This document shows, one piece after another, positions 51,329 through 59,419 of a stretch of DNA of 64,000 nucleotides (its first letter is position 1; each line of letters opens with the position of its first letter). A program made the translations under genes and the position numbers. The notes beneath the pieces were generated by a model that saw nothing but the letters and a program-made list of their open reading frames with translations, ran no database searches and was not told where the DNA came from. This DNA comes from Lysobacter capsici (lineage in GTDB: Bacteria > Pseudomonadota > Gammaproteobacteria > Xanthomonadales > Xanthomonadaceae). The stretch covers positions 6,200,001 to 6,264,000 of the forward strand of contig NZ_CP076103.1 in the NCBI RefSeq assembly GCF_018732085.1, read 5' to 3'.

Positions 51329-51657
51329 AAAGGCCTGGACGGAAGCGGAGAAGGGAGCGATCGCGGCCGCAGCTCCCTGCTCGCCGGCAAACGATAACCA
51401 TTCTCATCTTACGGCGGCGACGGGGCCGCGGCAAATCCGGGGACGGGGCCGCAGGGACGCAAATCGGGGCCGGCCGTCCTGCGAGTCGTGGGTTCGGCCG
51501 GATCGAAGCGCGACGCGCCGGGCCCGAATGCTCCCGCACGGCGGCGGCGGCGTGCGCGCGGCAATGGCGGACTTGGCCGCAGCAACGAAAGGACCTGCGC
51601 GCCCGGCGCGAAGGCCCTTCCGACGCGCGCGTGCATGCGCGCCCGCTGTCGCGATGC
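51329..51657. other. Gap upstream of the siderophore receptor
   Basis: 329 bp holding the Fur-like site at 51391-51410 and the 3' end region of the Cys-rich peptide array. No gene beyond these. The open frames are shadows. Confidence 0.45.
51391..51410. promoter_or_regulatory. Fur-box-like operator of the siderophore receptor
   Basis: ACGATAACCATTCTCATCTT; on the coding strand AAGATGAGAATGGTTATCGT. It agrees with the Fur consensus GATAATGATAATCATTATC at most conserved positions (the GAGAATGGTTATC core) and is distinctly AT-rich for this window. It lies 63-82 bp before the receptor ATG, the right position for an operator over the promoter. Confidence 0.65.
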
Positions 51658-51876
51658 TCAGTTGATGATGATTTCCGGCATCAACGGGCAGTTCTGCGGC
51701 GCGGCGCAGAGATTGTGCTGATGCGCGCAGACGCCGTAGTCGCCGCCGGTGGCGGTCATGCAGGCGTTGTAGATGTCCATGCATTCGAAACAGCCGGCCG
51801 CCGAAGCGGTGGATGCGAAGCCGGCGGCGAACACGAACACGGCGGCGAACACGGTCTTGTGGCGAATGGAACGCAT
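51658..51876 (-). CDS. Exported Cys-rich mini-protein, array copy 1
   Basis: Of 72 residues; AAGGAGAAGGTTCGT precedes the ATG at 51876. The signal peptide MRSIRHKTVFAAVFVFAAGF...ASA is shared with the next three genes. Mature cysteines are at 29, 32, 39, 50, 57 and 63, spaced C-x2-C-x6-C-x10-C-x6-C-x5-C. The remaining sequence differs widely from the paralogs except for CM..Y..C and the tail PLMPEI. The spacing suggests two helices held by disulfides. Function is unknown; the family is not recognised. Confidence 0.85.
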   Translation of the reverse strand: MRSIRHKTVFAAVFVFAAGFASTASAAGCFECMDIYNACMTATGGDYGVCAHQHNLCAAPQNCPLMPEIIIN

Positions 51877-51922
51877 ACGAACCTTCTCCTTGGTCGACAG
51901 CGGGAAACAACGGGGATGCGGG

Positions 51923-52141
51923 TCAGATCTCCGGCATCAACAAGCAGCCCGCACGATCGGCGCAGACGTTGTACTGATGCACGCAGAACCACTGCTCCGC
52001 ATCGGGTTTCGACATGCAGTAGTCGTAGGTGTTCATGCATCCGTCGCAACGGGGATTGAACTGCGCCGATGACGCCGAAGCGAAACCCGCGGCGAACACG
52101 AACATCGCGGCCAACAACGTCTTGTGCTTGGAAATACGCAT
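51923..52141 (-). CDS. Exported Cys-rich mini-protein, array copy 2
   Basis: Of 72 residues; ribosome binding site AAGGAGAAAGGTC. Signal peptide MRISKHKTLLAAMFVFAAGF...SSA. Cysteines at 32, 35, 42, 53, 60 and 66 have exactly the spacing of copy 1. It shares CDGCMNTYDYCMSKPDAEQ with copy 3 (CESCMSTYDYCASQPDA) and VHQYNVC with copy 1 (AHQHNLC), so it is intermediate between the two. The C-terminus is CLLMPEI. Confidence 0.85.
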   Translation of the reverse strand: MRISKHKTLLAAMFVFAAGFASASSAQFNPRCDGCMNTYDYCMSKPDAEQWFCVHQYNVCADRAGCLLMPEI

Positions 52142-52293
52142 AACGACCTTTCTCCTTGGTCCGTGCCGGATGGGCGGGGACTGACGCTGCGTACGAACCG
52201 CCACGACGCGGACGATCGACGGCGATGCGGATGGCGACAGCAAACCGCCATCGGCGCGGACGCCGATGGCGGGCGAGGCTGATCACATCGGCG

Positions 52294-52509
52294 TCAGATG
52301 GGCATGTACGGGCAGTTGTAGCGCCCGGCGCAGATGTTGTACTCGGTCACGCAGGCATCGATCGATGCATCGGGCTGGCTGGCGCAGTAGTCGTAGGTGC
52401 TCATGCACGATTCGCATCGCCAATCGAACGAGGCCGAGGCCGTCGAAGCGAATGCGGTGGCGAACACGAATGCGGCGGCGAACAACGTCTTGTGGCGGGT
52501 GATACGCAT
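52294..52509 (-). CDS. Exported Cys-rich mini-protein, array copy 3
   Basis: Of 71 residues; the coding strand reads AAGGAGACAGGTCA before the ATG at 52509. Signal peptide MRITRHKTLFAAAFVFATAF...SASA. Cysteines at 32, 35, 42, 53, 60 and 66, spacing identical to copies 1 and 2. The C-terminus is CPYMPI. About 80 bp of DNA upstream is closely related to the DNA upstream of copy 4, including a near-identical 45-bp stretch. Confidence 0.85.
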   Translation of the reverse strand: MRITRHKTLFAAAFVFATAFASTASASFDWRCESCMSTYDYCASQPDASIDACVTEYNICAGRYNCPYMPI

Positions 52510-52662
52510 TGACCTGTCTCCTTGGTCGGTGCCGGAACGGCCGCGCCAGCATGCCCGTGGCGCTTGCGCCGCTATGTGACTGGGTTCACGCCTGAGCAAA
52601 CCCTGCACCGATCGGGAACGCGGCGACCCGTGGACCCGACGCGATCGGCCTCGCCATCGGTG

Positions 52663-52869
52663 TCAGTCCCCTGTCACCGAGCAATGGAACAGGCGCATGC
52701 ACCGCTCGTAGCGCTTCTGGCAGAGCAGCGCGACGGCATCGGGCTGCAACACGCATTGCTCGTAGTCGCTCACGCCCCCCGGATCGGGCTGCGCGGACGC
52801 CATCGAAGAAAATCCCGCGGCGAATACGAACGTGGCGAGCAAGCACCTCGTGTGCTGAGCGATGCGCAT
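52663..52869 (-). CDS. Exported Cys-rich mini-protein, array copy 4 (degenerate)
   Basis: Of 68 residues. Signal peptide MRIAQHTRCLLATFVFAAGF...MASA. It lacks the CxxC pair of the other copies (GGVSDYEQC in place of CxxCMxxYxxC) but keeps the last four cysteines at 39, 50, 57 and 63 with the same x10, x6, x5 spacing. It also keeps the QPDA motif between the third and fourth positions of the family. It ends CSVTGD instead of PxMPEI. It could be a diverged member with one disulfide less. Its upstream DNA matches that of copy 3. Confidence 0.8.
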   Translation of the reverse strand: MRIAQHTRCLLATFVFAAGFSSMASAQPDPGGVSDYEQCVLQPDAVALLCQKRYERCMRLFHCSVTGD

Positions 52870-53165
52870 GACCTGTCTCCTTAGGTCGGCGCCGGAACGG
52901 CCGCGCCAGCATGCCTGCGGGAACACGCCACCGATGCGATTGGGCTCACGCATGCGGGCGTGGCGCCGCAGCCGCCCACGGCGGGCGAACACCATGCACA
53001 CGAAGGTTCGATGCGCGTCCGAGAACCCCCGCCAGGCCCGTGCCGACAACCGCCCCCGGCACCCACGATCGAAACATCGCGTTGCGTGGACACATCGCCG
53101 GCGTGCGTATCGCCGCGCGCGGATACCTTTTAGGATCGAAGGCCCTCACTGCCGTGGAGTTCGCG

Positions 53166-54491
53166 ATGCCCTGGTCCGATCGCGCGTCGATCTCGTTGTT
53201 GACCCTGGCCCTGTCGCTCGCGACGGCGACGTCCGTCCAGGCTCAGGCCGCTTCGGCGGACCCCGCGCGGATCGCCCAGGCCGCGCACGCGGTCAACGAT
53301 CAGGTCGTCGGCTGGCGCCGCGACATCCACCAGCACCCCGAACTGGGCCAGCAGGAAGTGCGCACCGCCAAGCTTATCGCCGAGCAGCTGCGCAAACTCG
53401 GCCTGCAACCGCGCACCGGCATCGCCCACACCGGCGTGGTCGCGGTGCTCAAGGGCGGCAAGCCCGGGCCGAAGATCGCGATCCGCGCCGACATGGACGC
53501 GCTGCCGGTGACCGAGCCGGCCGGGCTGCCGTTCGCGTCCAAGGTCACCGCCGAGTACCGCGGCCAGCCCGTCGGGGTCATGCACGCCTGCGGCCACGAC
53601 GCGCACGTGGCGATCCTGCTCGGCGTGGCGACCGCGCTGGTCGCGCAGAAGGACCAGCTGCCGGGCGAGGTGATGTTCGTGTTCCAGCCGGCCGAGGAAG
53701 GCCCGCCGGTCGCGGGCGCGCCGTTCGGCGCCAGGCTGATGCTCGACGAGGGCGTGTTCAAGGACTTCAAGCCCGAGGCGGTGTTCGGCCTGCACGTGTG
53801 GGCCGGATTGCAGGTCGGCGAGGTCGGCTATCGCAGCGGCCCGATGCTGGCCAGCGCCGACGAATGGAGCCTGACCGTGCGCGGCAAGCAGACCCACGGG
53901 TCGCGGCCGTGGGACGGGGTCGACCCGATCACCGTCGGCGCGCAGATCCTGCTCGCCAGCCAGAGCCTGATCGCGCGCCAGATCAACATCGCCGCGACCC
54001 CGGTGGTGCTGACCGCGGGCCAGTTCAACAGCGGCGTGCGCTTCAACATCATTCCCGACGAAGCCAAATTGGTCGGCACCTTGCGCACCTTCGACGCCGG
54101 CGTGCGCGAGGACGTGATCGCGCGCCTGCGCCGCACCGCCGAGGATTACGCCCATGCGGCCGGCGCCAGCGCCGAGTTGCAGGTGGTCAACAACGCGCCG
54201 GCGACCGTCAACGACCCGGCGCTGACCCGGCGCGTGCTGCCGTCGCTGCAGCGCGCGGCCGGCGAGGACCAGGTCAAGGAATCGGGGCTGGTGACCGTGG
54301 CCGAGGATTTCTCCCAGTTCGCCAACACCGTGCCGGGGTTCTATTTCTTCGTCGGCTCGACCGCGAAGGGAACCGACCCGGCGAAAGCACCGATCAATCA
54401 TTCGCCGAACTTCATGCTCGACGAAGGTGCATTGGAGGTCGGCACGAAGACGATGTTGCAGGTCGCGCTGGATTATCTGCACGGGCCTTGA
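53166..54491 (+). CDS. Exported M20-family amidohydrolase, paralog 1
   Basis: Of 441 residues. The start at the ATG at 53166 follows GGAG and opens a signal peptide (MPWSDRASISLLTLALSLAT...VQAQA). M20D features: WRRDIHQHPELGQQE, KIAIRADMDALPV, GVMHACGHDAHVAILLG (metal-binding Cys/His), VFQPAEEG (Glu) and QTHGSRPWDGVDPI, with the late His in NHSPNF. Members cleave N-acyl amino acids, hippurate or indole-acetyl conjugates. The signal peptide places it in the periplasm or outside. A closely related paralog lies 520 bp downstream. Confidence 0.92.
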   Translation: MPWSDRASISLLTLALSLATATSVQAQAASADPARIAQAAHAVNDQVVGWRRDIHQHPELGQQEVRTAKLIAEQLRKLGLQPRTGIAHTGVVAVLKGGKPGPKIAIRADMDALPVTEPAGLPFASKVTAEYRGQPVGVMHACGHDAHVAILLGVATALVAQKDQLPGEVMFVFQPAEEGPPVAGAPFGARLMLDEGVFKDFKPEAVFGLHVWAGLQVGEVGYRSGPMLASADEWSLTVRGKQTHGSRPWDGVDPITVGAQILLASQSLIARQINIAATPVVLTAGQFNSGVRFNIIPDEAKLVGTLRTFDAGVREDVIARLRRTAEDYAHAAGASAELQVVNNAPATVNDPALTRRVLPSLQRAAGEDQVKESGLVTVAEDFSQFANTVPGFYFFVGSTAKGTDPAKAPINHSPNFMLDEGALEVGTKTMLQVALDYLHGP

Positions 54492-54580
54492 GGCGTGAGC
54501 GAGCCCGTGCCGGGACGCGGCAGGCCCCGCACAAGCTGCGAGGCCGGCGACGCGACCTCGCCGGCGGCTGACGTCGCCTG

Positions 54581-54627
54581 TGATTTGATTTGATTTGATT
54601 TGGTTTCGTCTGGTCTGGTCTGGTCTA
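54581..54627. repeat. Pentanucleotide microsatellite (TGATT / TCTGG)
   Basis: Four copies of GATTT are followed after GGTTTCG by four copies of TCTGG. The tract is AT-rich compared with its surroundings and lies in non-coding DNA. Confidence 0.7.
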
Positions 54628-54670
54628 CAGCGATTCTCGCGCTTACTACAAGTAGCCTTGTTCCTACCTA

Positions 54671-54812
54671 CCGTCATTCCCGCGAACGCGGGAATCCAGT
54701 GCCTTTCGTGCGAGAACGCTTGAAGTCACTGGATTCCCGCCTTCGCGGGAATGACGACCTGGTGGGATGACGCTGAAGTCTCTGGATTCCCGCCTTCGCG
54801 GGAATGACGGTA
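54671..54812. repeat. Family-C repeat, three units
   Basis: One forward unit (CGTCATTCCCGCGAACGC, 54673) and two inverted units (CTGGATTCCCGCC, 54730 and 54782), each ending GGGAATGACG. The layout mirrors 27050-27187, where two forward units precede one inverted. Confidence 0.85.
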
Positions 54813-55008
54813 GGCGGGTTGCGCGGAAATCGTCCTAACGGAAATCGTTCCGACATCGCAACGACTCAAGCCTGGAAACGAGCCCCGAGCGCGGAACCGC
54901 TTTTCCCGAATCCCGACTCCCAATTCCCGCCCCAACCGACCAACGTAGCGCATCCCCACCGCCCCCCCATCGGCTAGCATCGAACCTTTCCCGCCCGGAG
55001 TTCCGTCG

Positions 55009-56343
55009 ATGAAGCGTCCGCTGTCCGTCGCGTTGCGTTGCGCCCTGAGTCTCGGCGTCCTCGCCGCCCTGCCGCTGGCCGCCGCCGCGCAATCGAGCGA
55101 ACGTCCCGAGGTCGCCGCCGCCGCGGCCAAGGTCAAGGCCGACGTGATCGCCTGGCGCCGCGACTTCCATCAGCACCCGGAGCTGTCCAACCGCGAGGAA
55201 CGCACCTCGGCCAAGGTCACCGAACACCTGCGCAAGCTCGGCCTCAAGCCGCTGACCGGGATCGCCCGCCACGGCGTGGTCGCGATCATCGAAGGCGGCA
55301 AGCCCGGCCCGAAGATCGCGATCCGCGCCGACATGGACGCGCTGCCGGTGACCGAGCAGGTCGATCTGCCGTTCGCCTCCAAGGCCACCGCGACCTTCCG
55401 CGGCGAAACCGTCGGGGTCATGCACGCCTGCGGCCACGACGCCCACACCGGCATCCTGCTCGGCATCGCCGATGCGCTGGTGGCGATGAAGAAAGACCTG
55501 CCGGGCCAGGTGATGCTGGTGTTCCAGCCCGCCGAAGAAGGCGCGCCGGCCAATGAGGAAGGCGGCGCCTCGCTGATGCTCAAGGACGGCCTGTTCAAGG
55601 ACTTCAAGCCCGAAGCCATGTTCGGCCTGCACGTGTTCTCGACCCTGCCCGCCGGCCAGCTCGGCGTGCGCGGCGGGCCGCTGATGGCCGCCTCCGACCG
55701 CTTCAGCATCACCATCAAGGGCCGCCAGACCCACGGCTCCACCCCGTGGGGCGGGATCGACCCGATCGTCGCCGCCGCCGACGTGGTCGGCACCGCGCAG
55801 ACCATCATCAGCCGCCGCACCAACATCGCCAAGCTACCGGCGGTGGTCACCTTCGGCTCGATCAAGGGCGGCATCCGCTACAACATCATTCCCGACGAGG
55901 TCGAAATGACCGGCACCATCCGCACCTTCGACGAAGGCATGCGCCAGGCGATCTTCAAAGACCTCAAGAACGTCGCCGACCACGTCAGCGCCGCGCACGG
56001 CGCCCACGCCGAAGCGCAGGTGCCCGACCAGGACGGCAACCCGGTCACCTACAACGACCCGGCGCTGACCGCACGCATGCTGCCCAGCCTCAAGGCCGTG
56101 GCCGGCGACAAGAACGTGATCGAAATGCCGCTGGTGATGGGCGCGGAGGATTTCTCGTACTACGCCAAGGAAGTGCCGGCGATGTTCTTCTTCGTCGGTT
56201 CGACCGAAGCGGGCGTGGACCCGTCGACTGCGCCTAGCAACCATTCGCCGAAGTTCAAGCTCGACGAAAGCTCGCTGGACATCGGCCTGCGCGCGATGCT
56301 GCAGGTGACGCTGGATTATTTGAATGGGTCCAAGGCCGGGTGA
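55009..56343 (+). CDS. Exported M20-family amidohydrolase, paralog 2
   Basis: Of 444 residues; the ATG at 55009 follows CCGGAG. The signal peptide ends LPLAAAAQ (about 28). It keeps all M20D landmarks: WRRDFHQHPELSNREE, GVMHACGHDAHTGILLG, VFQPAEEGAP and GRQTHGSTPWGGIDPI. It is about 60% like paralog 1 by eye. Differences: an extra acidic loop (APANEEGGASLMLKDG) and GRSxGS-like changes at the lid. It is not clearly in an operon with paralog 1 because repeats and a tract separate them. Confidence 0.92.
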   Translation: MKRPLSVALRCALSLGVLAALPLAAAAQSSERPEVAAAAAKVKADVIAWRRDFHQHPELSNREERTSAKVTEHLRKLGLKPLTGIARHGVVAIIEGGKPGPKIAIRADMDALPVTEQVDLPFASKATATFRGETVGVMHACGHDAHTGILLGIADALVAMKKDLPGQVMLVFQPAEEGAPANEEGGASLMLKDGLFKDFKPEAMFGLHVFSTLPAGQLGVRGGPLMAASDRFSITIKGRQTHGSTPWGGIDPIVAAADVVGTAQTIISRRTNIAKLPAVVTFGSIKGGIRYNIIPDEVEMTGTIRTFDEGMRQAIFKDLKNVADHVSAAHGAHAEAQVPDQDGNPVTYNDPALTARMLPSLKAVAGDKNVIEMPLVMGAEDFSYYAKEVPAMFFFVGSTEAGVDPSTAPSNHSPKFKLDESSLDIGLRAMLQVTLDYLNGSKAG

Positions 56344-56757
56344 GAGGCGGGTAAGCGGCAAGATTTGGAAGCCGCGCGCCGTCGTGCATGCCGGCTGATC
56401 GTCAGATCGCCGTCGGCCACGAACTATTGCCCCCTTTGAAAAAGGGGGCGAGCGCCCGGCGAAACCCAGTCGGCTGAACTTGGACCGGAGCGCGGGGGAT
56501 TTGCTCTTGCCGGCAGATCGCCTCGCCTGCACAGCAAAAGCAAATCCCCCCCTAGCCCCCCTTTTTCAAAGGGGGGAACAGATGCGCGGCTGCTTGGAAG
56601 ACCGTCGCTTTCATGTCGAAACAACCGGCAATCAGTGTTCTTGCGGCCACCGCGTCGAGCTGCCCACAGCAGCAGTGACGGCGGCCGCCGCCGCCCATCC
56701 CTCCGACCGCCCGATCCCACCCCGGTCCGCCCGAGCCGGAGCGGCTAAAATCCCCGC
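56344..56757. other. Gap with family-D repeats before queF
   Basis: 414 bp. Family-D units at 56427-56580 fill the centre. No gene and no preQ1 riboswitch-like fold recognised upstream of queF. Confidence 0.45.
56427..56580. repeat. Family-D repeat pair, copy 5
   Basis: A forward variant (CCCCCTTTGAAAAAGGGGGC at 56430, then GGGGGATTTGCTCTTGC) and an inverted unit (AAAAGCAAATCCCCCCCTAG at 56536, then CCCCCTTTTTCAAAGGGGGG). Distance between them is about 100 bp, as in copy 2. Confidence 0.8.
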
Positions 56758-57570
56758 ATGACCTCCCACGACCTCCCCCTCGGCCGCCACGTCGACTACC
56801 CGCGCGAGTACGACGCCTCGCTGCTGTTCCCGATCGAACGCGCGCTCGGCCGCGCTCACCTGGGCCTGCGCGACGACGCCCTGCCGTTCGTCGGCTACGA
56901 CCGCTGGCACGCCTACGAACTGAGCTGGCTCGACCGCCGCGGCAAGCCGCGCGTGGGCACCGCGACCGTGTCGGTGCCGGCGACCTCGCCGCACCTGATC
57001 GAATCCAAGTCGCTCAAGCTCTACCTCAACTCCTTCAACGCGACCGCCTTCGACGACGAAGCCGCGGTGCTCGCGACGATCGCGCGCGACCTGTCGGCCG
57101 CGGCCGGCGCGACGGTCGAGGTCGCCTCCGGCCTGCCGGCGATCGGCGCGGACGAGCCCAGCGACTCGATCGACGAGCTCGACGTCGCGATCGACGACTA
57201 CGGCCCGCCCAAGGCCGAGCATCTGGCGATCGAGTCCGACACCCTCGTCGAGGAACGCCTGAGCAGCGCCCTGCTCAAGTCCAACTGCCCGGTCACCGGC
57301 CAGCCCGACTGGGCGCGCGTCACCCTCGCCTACCGCGGGCCGAAGCTCGACCGCGCCGCGCTGCTGCGCTATCTCATCTCCTTCCGCGACCACGCCGAGT
57401 TCCACGAACAGTGCGTCGAACGCATCCATGCCGACCTGAGCCAGCGCACCGCGCCGCAGTGGCTGTCGGTGGAAGCGCGCTACACGCGGCGTGGCGGACT
57501 GGACATCAATCCGTGGCGCGGCAGCCCCGGCCTGAGCCCGCCACGGGCCGGCCGCGACGAGCGCCAATAG
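56758..57570 (+). CDS. queF: NADPH-dependent 7-cyano-7-deazaguanine reductase
   Basis: Of 270 residues, the type II (bimodular) QueF. The QueF motif ESKSLKLYLNSFN is at 82-94, and the nucleophilic Cys177 lies in LKSNCPVTGQPDW with Asp184 as acid. The enzyme reduces preQ0 to preQ1 for queuosine modification of tRNA. The ATG at 56758 has only a weak AAAATCCCCGC before it. The gene is alone; queA, queC, queD, queE and tgt are not in the window. Confidence 0.95.
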   Translation: MTSHDLPLGRHVDYPREYDASLLFPIERALGRAHLGLRDDALPFVGYDRWHAYELSWLDRRGKPRVGTATVSVPATSPHLIESKSLKLYLNSFNATAFDDEAAVLATIARDLSAAAGATVEVASGLPAIGADEPSDSIDELDVAIDDYGPPKAEHLAIESDTLVEERLSSALLKSNCPVTGQPDWARVTLAYRGPKLDRAALLRYLISFRDHAEFHEQCVERIHADLSQRTAPQWLSVEARYTRRGGLDINPWRGSPGLSPPRAGRDERQ

Positions 57571-57739
57571 ACCGGTGCGCACATCGCCTACACAGGGCGT
57601 GTGCCACCGCGTAGCCGGCAAAAATCCGGGTGGAATCCGCTCATTCAGTTTCGTTATGGACGTTCACGCGGACGCTATGTCTTTTTAACAAGCGTCATGT
57701 CATGTTCCGCTTCGCCACTTCGGCAGGAGCCCTCAACCC

Positions 57740-58048
57740 ATGACTACCCCGGACAAGAAAGCCGATTTTTCCGATGTGCAAGGCGGTGTGTCTAGCACCG
57801 ACGAAATCAAAGAGAAGGCCGACTTCAGCGACGTGCAAGGCGGCGTGAGCTCGACCGATCAGATCACCGGCGGTGGCGAGCAGACCTATACGGTCGAGAA
57901 GGGCGACACGCTTTCGCATATCGCCAAGCAGGTCTACGGCAAGTCGAGCAAGTGGAACGCGATTTTCGAAGCCAACCGCGACCAGCTCGACGATCCCGAC
58001 AAGATCCAGCCCGGCCAGGTCCTCAAGATTCCGACCATCAACGACTGA
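57740..58048 (+). CDS. LysM-domain protein with duplicated 15-residue N-terminal motif
   Basis: Of 102 residues, no signal peptide. Residues 7-21 and 26-40 are identical copies of KADFSDVQGGVSSTD with period 19. Residues 48-98 are a single LysM domain (YTVEKGDTLSHIAKQVYGKSSKWNAIFEANRDQLDDP...GQVLKIP). The two motif copies use different codons throughout, including serine codons of the two families. It resembles the small YgaU-type BON/LysM proteins but lacks a BON domain. CAGGAG stands 11 bases before the ATG. The lipoprotein gene follows 50 bp later. Confidence 0.85.
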   Translation: MTTPDKKADFSDVQGGVSSTDEIKEKADFSDVQGGVSSTDQITGGGEQTYTVEKGDTLSHIAKQVYGKSSKWNAIFEANRDQLDDPDKIQPGQVLKIPTIND

Positions 58049-58098
58049 TCCGTCGACTGCGTTTCACCATCATTGCCATCGTTCCCAGGAGATCCACC

Positions 58099-58611
58099 AT
58101 GTTGATCCGCACTCGTACGCATTACGCCGTCGCCGCCGCTCTGGTCGCCACGCTGGCGCTGGCCGGCTGCAAGAAGAAAGAAGAGGCCGCGCCGCCGCCG
58201 CCGGCCGCCGAAACTCCGGCGCCTGCTCCGGCCGAGCCCGCTCCCGCCCCGGCTCCGGTGGCTGCGACCGCCACCGTCGCCAGCGTCGACCTGGGCAGCG
58301 CGATCGGCGCCGACAAGAAGGTCACCGCGGCAGCCGCGTCGTTCAAGCCGAAGGACACGATCTACGCTTCGGTCAGCACCAGCACCTCCGATCCGGCCGC
58401 GACCGTCGCGACCAAGCTCGGCGCCAAGTGGACCTTCCAGGACGGCCAGACCGTTCACGAAGATCCGGCGGCTGACGTGCAGGCCACCAATGGCGGCGTG
58501 ACCGAATTCCACATCAACAGCCCGAAGGGTTTTCCGGAAGGCAAGTACAAGGTCGAAATCACTCAGGACGGCAATGTCGTCCAGAGCAAGGAATTCGACG
58601 TCAAGAAGTAA
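58099..58611 (+). CDS. Predicted lipoprotein with Pro/Ala-rich linker
   Basis: Of 170 residues. The ATG at 58099 follows CAGGAGATCCACC and opens a lipobox signal peptide (ALVATLALAGC, Cys24), then a KKKEEA and a Pro/Ala/Glu linker (30-60). The C-terminal domain (about 62-170) is beta-rich (KDTIYASVSTSTSDPAATV, KWTFQDGQTV, PEGKYKVEITQDG) and looks like an immunoglobulin-type fold. It lies in the same transcript region as the LysM gene and ends with a strong terminator. Probably an envelope protein at the peptidoglycan; exact role unknown. Confidence 0.8.
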   Translation: MLIRTRTHYAVAAALVATLALAGCKKKEEAAPPPPAAETPAPAPAEPAPAPAPVAATATVASVDLGSAIGADKKVTAAAASFKPKDTIYASVSTSTSDPAATVATKLGAKWTFQDGQTVHEDPAADVQATNGGVTEFHINSPKGFPEGKYKVEITQDGNVVQSKEFDVKK

Positions 58612-58645
58612 GCGACTCTCTCCGCCTGACTGGGCGGGCAAGCCA

Positions 58646-58677
58646 GGGCGCGGCTTATTGCCGCGCCCTTTTTTTTT
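58646..58677 (+). terminator. Rho-independent terminator of the LysM-lipoprotein unit
   Basis: A perfect 9-bp stem GGGCGCGGC / GCCGCGCCC with loop TTATT is followed by nine T residues. It is the clearest intrinsic terminator in the window. Confidence 0.92.
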
Positions 58678-58787
58678 GGCTTCGGTTTAGTGAAGGGAAT
58701 GCTGCTTCGCGGTGGATGGACCGAATGCACTGGCTTCCAGCGCGAATGCACTCGCTCGCAGCAATCGCCCACCACCCCACGCAGCAT

Positions 58788-58943
58788 TCCCCCCATTTGA
58801 AAAAGGGGGGTTAGGGGGGATTTGCTTTTGCTTTTCGCACCCCAAGGAGCGGAAGCAAAAGCAAATCCCCCGCGCTACAGCGACGATCACAAACGCGGCC
58901 CTCGCCGGGCGCCCGCCCCCTTTTTCAAAGGGGGCGATGATTG
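58788..58943. repeat. Family-D repeat pair, copy 6
   Basis: A forward unit (CCCCCCATTTGAAAAAGGGGG at 58789, then TTAGGGGGGATTTGC) and a diverged inverted unit ending CCCCCTTTTTCAAAGGGGGC at 58935. The inner AAAAGCAAATCCCCCGCGC block (58857) is shared with copies 4 and 5. Confidence 0.8.
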
Positions 58944-58948
58944 ACGCA

Positions 58949-59350
58949 CTAAGCCCCCGGAAATTCCCCATCCACATACACCCACCGCCCATCGACCCGC
59001 GCGAACCGGCTGACCTCGTGCAGCCGCACCGCGCAGCCGCCGCCGATCCGATAGCGCGCGACGAACTCGACCACCGCCGCGTCCTCGCCCTCGCGCCGGT
59101 AGCGCTTGACCTGCAGGCCGAGCCACCGCACCGACGCATCGACCTCCAGCTCGGCCGGACAGGTGTCCGCATGCCAGCTCGCGCGCAGGTACTCCAGATC
59201 GCCGACCGCATACGCGCTGTAGCGCGAGCGCATCAGCTGTTCGGCGGACTCGGGCGCGGCCGCGCCGGCATGCAGCCGTCCACAACAGGCGGCGTAGCGG
59301 CGCACGGGGTCGCAGGGGCAGGCGGCGGGCAGGGGCAGGCGGGCGGTCAT
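58949..59350 (-). CDS. YchJ-family (UPF0225) protein with N-terminal SEC-C-like zinc motif
   Basis: Of 133 residues. An N-terminal CPCDPVRRYAACCG (residues 11-24) is the SEC-C-type zinc-binding motif. The rest is an NTF2-like cone fold: AEQLMRSRYSAYAVGDLEYLRASW, VRWLGLQVKRYRREGEDAAVVEFVARYR and RVDGRWVYVDGEF. This arrangement is the YchJ family, for which no reaction is established. It is divergent from the YecA-like gene at 59420, which also carries an SEC-C motif, with 69 bp between starts. Confidence 0.9.
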   Translation of the reverse strand: MTARLPLPAACPCDPVRRYAACCGRLHAGAAAPESAEQLMRSRYSAYAVGDLEYLRASWHADTCPAELEVDASVRWLGLQVKRYRREGEDAAVVEFVARYRIGGGCAVRLHEVSRFARVDGRWVYVDGEFPGA

Positions 59351-59419
59351 GGCGTATTTTCAGCGCAGACACGCCGCTGCGACTACCATGCGCGTCCCCC
59401 CCGCTGCACGAGTCCCCCC

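Larger units (their letters stand above)
54492..55008. other. Gap between the two M20 paralogs
   Basis: 517 bp without a gene. It contains a pentanucleotide tract (GATTT then TCTGG repeats, 54581-54627), then three family-C units (54671-54812), then the promoter region of the second paralog. Confidence 0.5.
58612..58948. other. Gap with terminator and family-D repeats
   Basis: 337 bp between the lipoprotein and the convergent YchJ-like gene. Terminator at 58646-58677, repeats at 58788-58943. No gene. Confidence 0.5.
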
